This document shows, piece after piece, positions 1 to 6,968 of a stretch of 64,000 bases of DNA; positions within the stretch are counted from its first letter, which is position 1, and the number at the start of each line of letters is the position of its first letter. The translations under genes and the position numbers were made by a program. A model generated the notes under the pieces. That model worked only from the letters and a program-made list of their open reading frames with translations. It was not told the origin of the DNA and did not search any database. Origin of the DNA: Pseudotabrizicola sp. GTDB taxonomy: Bacteria > Pseudomonadota > Alphaproteobacteria > Rhodobacterales > Rhodobacteraceae. The stretch lies in the NCBI RefSeq assembly GCF_030656345.1, contig NZ_JAUSNR010000015.1:62001-126000 (forward strand), written 5' to 3'.

Positions 1-1
1 C

Positions 2-262
2 ATCCCCCTGTGCCACCCGGTCGCATTGACCCGTGTTGCGGTGGATTTCGAGATCGAACCCGACACCCACTGCGTGCTGTGCCGCGCCACCGCCGAATGC
101 ACCGGCCCGACCGGCGTGGAGATGGAAGCCTTATCCGCGGTGTCGGTAGCCTTGCTCACCATTTACGATATGTGCAAGGCGGTGGATCGGGGGATGGTGA
201 TTGGGGGGGTTCGGTTGATGGAGAAGGTTGGGGGGAAAAGTGGGCAGTTTGTAGCGGATTGA
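2..262 (+). CDS. moaC: MoaC, cyclic pyranopterin monophosphate synthase (3' part only)
   Basis: This is the C-terminal 86 residues of MoaC, which with MoaA converts GTP to cyclic pyranopterin monophosphate in molybdenum cofactor synthesis. The reading frame is open from base 2, and the start lies outside the window. The segment reads [12 protein letters not shown], then [21 protein letters not shown] and KAVDRGM, and ends [10 protein letters not shown]. These match the conserved MoaC substrate-binding and C-terminal motifs. It is a soluble cytosolic enzyme. The next gene converges on it from the other strand, so it is probably the last gene of its transcript. The identification is secure despite truncation at the window edge. 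Confidence 0.93.
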   Translation: MPLCHPVALTRVAVDFEIEPDTHCVLCRATAECTGPTGVEMEALSAVSVALLTIYDMCKAVDRGMVIGGVRLMEKVGGKSGQFVAD

Positions 263-351
263 GCCCATGCGCTGACCAGCGATCCATTCTCTTGGGCTAG
301 CGTAAGCATGCCAGCATTTCCATACGCCTCTATTCGCGCAGGCCCTGAAAA

Positions 352-2088
352 TTAGGGCAAATGACGAAGAACGCTCGACTCATTTGTGTTGAGCAAGAGT
401 TGTTTCTTCTGGATTTCAGCGAGCAGTCTCACGTACGTTTCTTCGCCGTACTGCGATCGAATCACCTGAAGCTGTCTGTTAGCCTCATCTGAATTGCCGT
501 TGAGCGCCAAAGCCATGGCGTATCGATACTGGGTTCCAGTCCAAGGGTAGTGAAGCGCCACCTTCTTCAGAATCAACATGTGTTCGGGCGCCATGTCTGG
601 CTTGGGATCTATGCGGGCCGCACTTGTTAAGGCACCCAGTTGAGTAAGCAGGTGCACCTCAGGTTGTGTGTACTCTGTTGGCGTATGGCCAATTCGTAAG
701 AGCTCAAAGCGAGCTACCCGAAAATCCTCTTCAATCTGAAAATACTCAACTACCGACCAAGCAGTCAGAATGCTTGTAACCAGCAGCGCTCCAACGGCAG
801 GCTTTACGCCCAGCTGAAAGAGTCTGCCTCCGCCAAGTTCTTTTTCTACGGCGCCCAGCCCCAGCATTGCAGGAACCAATAGATACGCATAGGCATGCGG
901 AAACTCGAACATCGAATGCACAAACAAAGGTACAGCAATTGCAAAGCCGTACCAAGATACGGGGGACTGGGTTGCACCTGTTCGACGCCACAACCAAATA
1001 GCACTAGCTACTGTCAAAAGACCAGCGATTGGAAATCCGAACCAAATAACCAAGTCGAGCCACAGATTGTGGCCATAGCTGAATGGCATGCTGTAAGGGT
1101 ACAAATGTGCAACCCCGTTGTGGGCCTCTGAAGTTTGTCGAGCGCCCCATCCCCACCAAGGACGCTGGAGCGCAGCCTCGATCAATTGGGGCCACACATC
1201 CATTCGACCCTCTCTAGAACCACCCGATCCCAATCGCGCGGTCAACGTGCCCGCCTCAAATCGAATGTATCCAAGCGCCGAAGGCCAAAGCAGGAACATT
1301 GCTACGAAAATGGCTGCGACAGCCGCCGCCCACAAGCGAGATACTCTCTGCGCCACCTCGGATTGTTTCCACCACCACCAACCCATCAATGAAAACAGAC
1401 TCAATGCCCCCGTGCGCGATTCTGTGACCGCCAAGCATCCTGCCAACAATATCATCAGCAACATTGTGACCGTGTTCCCCAAGCGCTTGACTGCTTGAAG
1501 AAACATTGCGCTTGCTATTGCCATCACGATCAGTGTGGCGAGGTGATTGGGTTGGCCGAGATTGCCCCCTGGGCGCCGTGTATCCGGTATCGGCAATACC
1601 CACGACGAAGATTGCCAAACTTCGAGTACTTGACCCAAGGCTACGAGGGTCGATGCCAAGCCTCCAAAAAGCACGGAGACTGCCAACCACTCAGCGTAGC
1701 TTAGCCAGGGCTTTGATGAGTTTGGCTCAAACTCAGGTCCTGTAAGCGCAAAGCCTAGAAGGATGGAGATCGAGCACAGCGCGAGGTAGAAAACAAATAC
1801 AAAGAAGTCGCCCAAGAAGAACAGAGTGCCGACGGCGTATTGAATCAACGCAATGAAAAGCAGGCCCACAAATGGCCAGATCAATGCAGGTATGGGAAGT
1901 CGCGATGTCGAGGCTTGGCGAGACAATCTGACAACGCCAATCCAACCCATCGACAAGATGACAAAGAAGAACGGTACTTCCGCGTGCCAACTGACCCATG
2001 GCGCTACATGGGTCGTGTTAAGCCAGCCAGCCAGAAAGAATACAAGAGTGATAGACGGGAGTAAATTGAACAAAGAAAAACGCCCCAT
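352..2088 (-). CDS. Wzy/PglL-family pilin O-glycosylation ligase
   Basis: A 578-residue polytopic inner-membrane protein with about a dozen hydrophobic segments, the first at residues 6-20. The central part resembles the O-antigen ligase/polymerase (Wzy_C) domain, and a long soluble C-terminal part resembles the Wzy_C_2 region of PglL-type oligosaccharyltransferases. Such enzymes move lipid-linked glycans to protein in the periplasm. It lies directly downstream of pilA on the same strand, the classic position of a pilin-specific ligase, so pilin is the likely acceptor. The PilA C-terminus is rich in Ser and Thr. The ATG at 2088 has only a weak ribosome site and sits inside the pilA terminator hairpin; a start further upstream would run into pilA. 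A small hairpin (342-358) overlaps the stop and may end transcription. The broad family is secure; the pilin substrate is inferred from position. Confidence 0.8.
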   Translation of the reverse strand: MGRFSLFNLLPSITLVFFLAGWLNTTHVAPWVSWHAEVPFFFVILSMGWIGVVRLSRQASTSRLPIPALIWPFVGLLFIALIQYAVGTLFFLGDFFVFVFYLALCSISILLGFALTGPEFEPNSSKPWLSYAEWLAVSVLFGGLASTLVALGQVLEVWQSSSWVLPIPDTRRPGGNLGQPNHLATLIVMAIASAMFLQAVKRLGNTVTMLLMILLAGCLAVTESRTGALSLFSLMGWWWWKQSEVAQRVSRLWAAAVAAIFVAMFLLWPSALGYIRFEAGTLTARLGSGGSREGRMDVWPQLIEAALQRPWWGWGARQTSEAHNGVAHLYPYSMPFSYGHNLWLDLVIWFGFPIAGLLTVASAIWLWRRTGATQSPVSWYGFAIAVPLFVHSMFEFPHAYAYLLVPAMLGLGAVEKELGGGRLFQLGVKPAVGALLVTSILTAWSVVEYFQIEEDFRVARFELLRIGHTPTEYTQPEVHLLTQLGALTSAARIDPKPDMAPEHMLILKKVALHYPWTGTQYRYAMALALNGNSDEANRQLQVIRSQYGEETYVRLLAEIQKKQLLLNTNESSVLRHLP

Positions 2089-2096
2089 TGGGGCGT
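2076..2096 (-). terminator. Intrinsic terminator of pilA, overlapping the ligase start codon
   Basis: Read on the minus strand, a 7-bp stem (ACGCCCC / GGGGCGT) with loop AAT is followed by five T residues. It lies about 50 nt after the pilA stop. The ATG of the downstream ligase gene (2086-2088) is inside the hairpin, so readthrough RNA would have its start codon in a folded structure. This would keep ligase expression far below pilin expression. Confidence 0.8.
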
Positions 2097-2144
2097 CTTT
2101 CTTTTCAGGACCAAACTGAGTCAAGGACGGTCCTATCGTTGCGT

Positions 2145-2627
<483 letters not shown>

Positions 2628-2671
2628 GGAAAAAACTCCTTCGGGGTTTGGGTTGGGAACGCATGTCTATG

Positions 2672-2688
2672 AGCAGACGGCGTGCCAA
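2672..2688 (-). promoter_or_regulatory. Sigma-54 (RpoN) promoter of pilA
   Basis: Read on the minus strand the site is TTGGCACG-CCGT-CTGC. It matches the -24/-12 consensus TTGGCACG-N4-TTGC with one change, and GG and GC are spaced correctly. It predicts an mRNA starting about 30 nt before the pilA ATG. RpoN with the PilS/PilR pair controls pilA in several pseudomonads and related bacteria, so the same control is inferred here. Confidence 0.85.
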
Positions 2689-2740
2689 CTTGAACTGGGG
2701 TGTTTTCTGAGGCCTATTTCACGCTTAAGCACCGCACAGT

Positions 2741-2820
2741 GACCATTTGTGACATCTGGGTCGGTTCATGACCGACATTTTTTGTCACTTCAAGGGTCGA
2801 GAACCGTTTTTGTCACCCAC
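2741..2820 (-). promoter_or_regulatory. Possible enhancer region upstream of pilA with repeated TGACA boxes
   Basis: The gene-free stretch between pilA and the phosphodiesterase gene contains T-rich TTTTTGTCA at 2779-2787 and again at 2807-2815. There is a further TGTGACA at 2749-2755 and a short dyad TCGGT-N5-ACCGA at 2761-2775. Sigma-54 promoters need an upstream activator, and repeated TGTC-type boxes are described for PilR. The assignment is inferred from position and repetition only. Confidence 0.4.
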
Positions 2821-2843
2821 ACGCGCGCCCCGCCAACCCGGTT

Positions 2844-3647
2844 TCATAGTTCGAAAGTTTGCCCGGCGCTGAGCCAGCGGATGTCGTGGTGGGCGCTGTC
2901 TGCACCGTTGGACACATCGTCGAAACGGCGGATCTCATCCATGATCAGGCCGGTTTCAGCGGGCTTGGTGTGGGTGATGTAGATCGGGTAGTGCTGGGCG
3001 GGGTCGATCTGCGCAAGCTCTTCGGCGAGCAGGCCGGGCGCCAGGTGCAGGCTGCGCTGGGCCAGGGCTTCTTCGCGGTCGCTGAACGCGGTTTCGATCA
3101 CCAGCAGGGCCACGGGCAACTGGTTGACGCGTCGCCAGAAAGCGGGGTTGCGCCCGGTGTCGCCGCTGAACACCCAATGGCCCGACGGGGTGTTGGCGGC
3201 AAAACCGACCGCAGGCACGGTGTGCACGGCAGGCAGTACTTCCACGGCCTTGCCACACACCTGCAGCACCTCACCCACCGCAATGGGCACGAAGCGCATA
3301 AGTGGGCGCTCTGCGCTGGGGATGGCGGAGAAGTCGGGCCAGATCAGGTTGTTGAAGATGTGGGCCTTGAGCGCGGCGATGGTGCCGGGCAGGGCGTGGA
3401 CTTGCAGGGGCTGAGCGCCTGCAGAGAGCCTGCGCGCGGCCACGGCGTCGAGCATGAGCGGCAGCGAAGCCACGTGGTCCAGGTGCGAATGCGTGAGCAG
3501 CACGTGGTCGATCTGGGCCATCTCGTCCAGCGTGAGATCGCCCACACCCGTGCCGGCGTCGATCAAGACGTCGTGGTCGAGCAGGAACGAGGTGGTGCGG
3601 CAGCCATGGGCAATGGCGCCTGAACACCCCAACACGCGGACTTTCAT
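2844..3647 (-). CDS. Class II 3',5'-cyclic-nucleotide phosphodiesterase (metallo-beta-lactamase fold)
   Basis: A 267-residue soluble protein of the metallo-beta-lactamase fold. The metal-binding motif THSHLDH (His53, His55, Asp57, His58) is followed by VASL, close to the class II cyclic-nucleotide phosphodiesterase signature. Further ligands occur in FSGDTG and ITHTKP. Members hydrolyse cAMP or cGMP to the 5'-monophosphate. The start ATG (3647) overlaps the stop of the preceding CHASE2 gene as ATGA, so the two are translationally coupled. A phosphodiesterase coupled to a cyclase gene would make sense, but that neighbour has lost its catalytic core, so this enzyme may now act on cyclic nucleotide from elsewhere. 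Substrate choice cannot be read from the sequence. Confidence 0.85.
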   Translation of the reverse strand: MKVRVLGCSGAIAHGCRTTSFLLDHDVLIDAGTGVGDLTLDEMAQIDHVLLTHSHLDHVASLPLMLDAVAARRLSAGAQPLQVHALPGTIAALKAHIFNNLIWPDFSAIPSAERPLMRFVPIAVGEVLQVCGKAVEVLPAVHTVPAVGFAANTPSGHWVFSGDTGRNPAFWRRVNQLPVALLVIETAFSDREEALAQRSLHLAPGLLAEELAQIDPAQHYPIYITHTKPAETGLIMDEIRRFDDVSNGADSAHHDIRWLSAGQTFEL

Positions 3648-5392
3648 GGACTCTTTGACATGGTGTGGCCGGTGGAGCCGGTCCGGGATGGCGGAGTTTG
3701 CAGCGATTCGATGGGGGTTGCGCCGTCCCAGGCGGGATCCAGCGGCAATTGCCTGCGTGAGGCTACTCTGTCGGCGTAAAGGCGGTAAAGGACTTTTTTG
3801 GCATTTTGCCGCTGGAGGTTGAGCAGATGCACATCGCACGCATCCCAGTCTTGCGCACGCCAGGCACGCAGGGCCTGTTGCCAAAGGCGGAGTTCGTCGC
3901 GCTGCTCGGTGGCGAGCTCGCCGCTCGTGCTCAACGGGGCGTAGATGGGCATCGGCGGGACATCCGGCCCCAGGCGCAGACGATCGATTTCCTGCCAGAC
4001 GAAGCCGGGTTGGCGCTGGCGGTCTTGTTCGGTGGCGATCTGGTCCACCCCATAGACGGCGCAGAGTTTCGCCAGATTCGATGCTGGGGGATAGTGTGAA
4101 CCGGGTGGTTTGGCACCCCATGTCCAACGCTGGCTGACCACGCCGAGTGCGGCGGTGAACAGAATCATCAACACGGACCCAGCCAGGGGCAGCACCAGGC
4201 CGTGACGCAACTGCAGCCAGCTGTTGAGCCCGATCACCATACCGAGGAGTGCAGCGCTCAGCGCCGCGCCCGACCAGACGCCCAGCCCCGGCAACAGCCC
4301 CACGAGCACGAGACTGGAGGCCACCAGCACCAGCATCTCGTAGCCCAGTGCGTAATCGGGCTTCACGGGCAGACGGCCGTCGAGCAGGCCGGTGATCAGG
4401 TTGGCGTGGGCTTCAACGCCTGGGTAGTTGGCGCCCATTGGCGTGAGACGCAAGTCTTTCAGGCTGGGGGCGGTGGTGCCCATCAGTACGATCCTGCCCC
4501 GGAGTTGCGCCGCAGGCACGCGATCCGACAGGAGATCGACGGCCGAGACGTATTGAAACGAACCGCCTTCGGGACCGCCGGGTCCGCGGTAAGGCACCAA
4601 TGCTGCGACGCGCTCGTCCACCGGAATCGTGAGCGTCTGCCCGTCGTGCGCCAGACGCAGGCTCTCCAGGTCACTGACTCTGCGGCCCATCAAGAGCCCG
4701 GTCGCGAAACCGGGCTCCACCGACGGCGAACCCAGCACACGACGGAAGACCGCCAGCGCCAGCGACTCGTAGGCCTGACCCTGGTGCTCGGCCAGCAGAG
4801 GCACCGAACGCACCACGCCATCGCTGTCGGGCAGGGCGTTGAACGCGCCGGCCCGGGGTGCGGCCTGCGCGAGTTCGGGAATGTTGGACTCATACGCATC
4901 CCAGCGCGTGACGCGCACCAGCCTGCCGTTCAACGCTTCGCCGCTCATCACCGGGGCCGGCAACAGGCCTGTGTTGCGCGCGGTGGGTTCGTTGCTGAAA
5001 AAGTAACCCAGCACCACGGGGCGGTCGCGCAGCGCAGTCGCCAGGGCGGCATCGCCGCCGGCTCGCGGGTCCGACTTGGGAAACACGATGTCAAAGCCGA
5101 GCACGGCGATTTCCTGCTGCTCGAACAGCTTGTCCACCAGGTGCGCCAACTGCGCACGCGGCCAGGGCCAGGGGCCGATGGCGGCCAGGCTCTCGGAGTC
5201 GATGTCGACGATCACCACCCGCGGCTCCAGCGTGCCGGGCATGCTGGCCCTGAGACGCATGTCATAGGCGGTGTGGTCGAGACGGTGCAGCGCGTTGGTC
5301 CGGATGAAGCCCAGGGCGTGCAGGGCCGCCAGCAGCAGCGGAACGAGCATGACCGCCGCGCGCAGACTGCGCTGTATCAGGGTCTGCGGCAT
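3644..5392 (-). CDS. CHASE2 membrane protein with only the tail of an adenylate cyclase
   Basis: A 582-residue protein. A first membrane helix (about 12-30) and an extracytoplasmic CHASE2 sensor (about 38-345, with DIDSESLAAIGPWPWPR) precede three membrane helices (about 352-370, 374-390, 398-418). Intact family members then carry a class III adenylate cyclase domain. Here only about 20 linker residues separate the last helix from NLAKLCAVYGV (439-449) and WQEIDRLRLG...PIYAPL (466-487). That stretch resembles the very end of a cyclase domain, from the usual VNLA(S/A)RLE motif onward, followed by the usual alpha-helical tail. The metal-binding aspartates and substrate residues are therefore absent, consistent with an in-frame loss of roughly 150 residues near base 4,080-4,115. 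It could survive as a sensor or scaffold without cyclase activity. It overlaps the phosphodiesterase gene by 4 nt. Confidence 0.82.
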   Translation of the reverse strand: MPQTLIQRSLRAAVMLVPLLLAALHALGFIRTNALHRLDHTAYDMRLRASMPGTLEPRVVIVDIDSESLAAIGPWPWPRAQLAHLVDKLFEQQEIAVLGFDIVFPKSDPRAGGDAALATALRDRPVVLGYFFSNEPTARNTGLLPAPVMSGEALNGRLVRVTRWDAYESNIPELAQAAPRAGAFNALPDSDGVVRSVPLLAEHQGQAYESLALAVFRRVLGSPSVEPGFATGLLMGRRVSDLESLRLAHDGQTLTIPVDERVAALVPYRGPGGPEGGSFQYVSAVDLLSDRVPAAQLRGRIVLMGTTAPSLKDLRLTPMGANYPGVEAHANLITGLLDGRLPVKPDYALGYEMLVLVASSLVLVGLLPGLGVWSGAALSAALLGMVIGLNSWLQLRHGLVLPLAGSVLMILFTAALGVVSQRWTWGAKPPGSHYPPASNLAKLCAVYGVDQIATEQDRQRQPGFVWQEIDRLRLGPDVPPMPIYAPLSTSGELATEQRDELRLWQQALRAWRAQDWDACDVHLLNLQRQNAKKVLYRLYADRVASRRQLPLDPAWDGATPIESLQTPPSRTGSTGHTMSKSP

Positions 5393-5470
5393 GGCGGGAG
5401 GGGCGGATGGCCTGACACCGGGAAGGTCAGGCGCCGCCGGGGTTCGTCAAAGGCGGAAGGCCGGGGCAGC

Positions 5471-6100
5471 TTATTGCTGGACGAATTGCATCTTGGTCCC
5501 GGCGAGTTCCAGCATGTCGCCGTGGCGCAGGTTCACCGCGTCGGTGCCGATGGGGCTGCCGTTGATGGTGGGCTTTTGCACACCTTCGACCATGGCCACC
5601 ACGAAACCGTGGGGGCGGCGGGTGATGGCGGCCACGGCCACCCCGGGCTTGCCGATGGTGGTGACCACCTTCACCAGGGGCACTTCGCGACCCGCTGCCG
5701 TGCCCGACATGACTTTGATGGCGGCGTTGGCCACGACCATGGCCACAGTGGGCTCGGGCGGAACCACCGTGCCGGCGCTGATCACCATGGTTTTTTCATG
5801 GCTCTCGTTGGCGCCTTCGTGCACAAACTTGATCTTGTACTTGCCGATCTCGACCGTGTCGCCGCTTTGCAGCTGCTGCTTCTTGATCGCCTTGCCGTTG
5901 ACGTAGGTACCGTTGGTGCTGTTGAGGTCTTCCAGGAACACATCCATGCCGGACATCTGCATGACGGCGTGTTCACCACTGACGGCCAGGTTGTCTATCA
6001 CGATGTCGTTGTACGGACGGCGACCCAACGTGGTGCGGTCTTTGGTGAGCTGCACTTCCTTGATGACGACACCGTCGATGGAAACGATCATTTTCGGCAT
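5471..6100 (-). CDS. FHA-domain protein (one canonical and one degenerate domain)
   Basis: A 209-residue cytosolic protein. Residues 24-75 form a canonical forkhead-associated domain: GRRPYNDIVID, SGEHA and EDLNSTNGTYVNG supply the phosphothreonine-binding residues. The C-terminal half (about 115-208) repeats the fold with GKPGVAVAAITRRPHGFVV and KPTINGSPIG but lacks the Ser-x-x-His pair, so it probably does not bind phosphothreonine. FHA proteins are readers of Ser/Thr kinase signals. The kinase and PP2C phosphatase are encoded just upstream on the same strand, so this is the likely effector of that switch. The gaps to its neighbours are 45 and 78 nt, consistent with one operon. Confidence 0.92.
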   Translation of the reverse strand: MPKMIVSIDGVVIKEVQLTKDRTTLGRRPYNDIVIDNLAVSGEHAVMQMSGMDVFLEDLNSTNGTYVNGKAIKKQQLQSGDTVEIGKYKIKFVHEGANESHEKTMVISAGTVVPPEPTVAMVVANAAIKVMSGTAAGREVPLVKVVTTIGKPGVAVAAITRRPHGFVVAMVEGVQKPTINGSPIGTDAVNLRHGDMLELAGTKMQFVQQ

Positions 6101-6145
6101 GGCCGACTCCTCTGGAACCTGTAAATCTGTTGGTCTGACACGGAA

Positions 6146-6931
6146 TCACTTACCCAGCATGCGCGAAAGTAGGCCTTTGCGCACCGGTTTCGAACGAGCA
6201 TACGCCAGTATCACCGATATGTTGTCCCGCCCCCCGGCATCGTTGGCAGCGTCCACCAGGGCCTGGGCTTTTTCTTCGAGTGTGCCGGCCGTCACGAGTA
6301 TCGCGGCGATGCGCTCGTCGCTCATCATGTCGCTCAATCCGTCCGAGCAAAAAAGGTAGAGATCGTCGTCTTCGACCCGGTATTCGTTGACTTCGAGCAA
6401 CACCGTGTCTTCGACGCCGAGCGCGCGGGTCACGAGGTTCTTGTGGGTGGCGTACTGGGCCTGCTCCAGCGAGATCAGGCCGGCGTCGATCTGCTCTTGC
6501 AGCAGCGAGTGGTCGCGGGTGATCTGAACGAAGTTGCCTTCCCGCAGGCGGTAGCAGCGCGAGTCGCCCACGTGTCCGACCATGACGCGCGCGTCCAGGA
6601 ACACGCCCATCACCAGGGTGGTGCCCATGCCCGCGTACTGCGGGTTGGAGTTGGCGGCATTGAAGATGGAGCGGTTGGCGTTGTCGATGCAGATTTCCAT
6701 GGCGCGGCGCAGCTCGCGCACGCTGGCCTCATTGCCGCCCTCGGCCATCCACCGTCCCAGCTCGGTCTTGATGAAGGTGGTCGCCATGGCACTGGCGACT
6801 TCGCCGGCGTTGTAGCCGCCCATGCCGTCGGCCAGGACAGCAATCTGGTTCTCCGCATCCAGCGACACGGAGTCCTCGTTGTTGTCCCGAACCAACCCGG
6901 GGTCGGTCAAACAAAAATACTCAAAATTCAT
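6146..6931 (-). CDS. PP2C-family Ser/Thr protein phosphatase
   Basis: A 261-residue PPM/PP2C phosphatase without membrane segments. The metal-binding motifs are present in order: RDNNEDS (15-21), LADGMGGYNAGE (33-44), GHVGDSRCY, FCSDGLSDMM and GGRDNISVI. Such enzymes use two metal ions to dephosphorylate phospho-Ser/Thr and typically reverse the action of a bacterial Hanks-type kinase, here the neighbour at 6969-9656. The ATG at 6931 was chosen because the protein then begins with the family's usual MxFEYF...TDPGLVRxxNED. The upstream extension is low-complexity arginine-rich sequence overlapping the kinase gene. Confidence 0.94.
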   Translation of the reverse strand: MNFEYFCLTDPGLVRDNNEDSVSLDAENQIAVLADGMGGYNAGEVASAMATTFIKTELGRWMAEGGNEASVRELRRAMEICIDNANRSIFNAANSNPQYAGMGTTLVMGVFLDARVMVGHVGDSRCYRLREGNFVQITRDHSLLQEQIDAGLISLEQAQYATHKNLVTRALGVEDTVLLEVNEYRVEDDDLYLFCSDGLSDMMSDERIAAILVTAGTLEEKAQALVDAANDAGGRDNISVILAYARSKPVRKGLLSRMLGK

Positions 6932-6968
6932 AGAGTTCAAGTTATACCCGCAGAACGATGCTGTCTTT

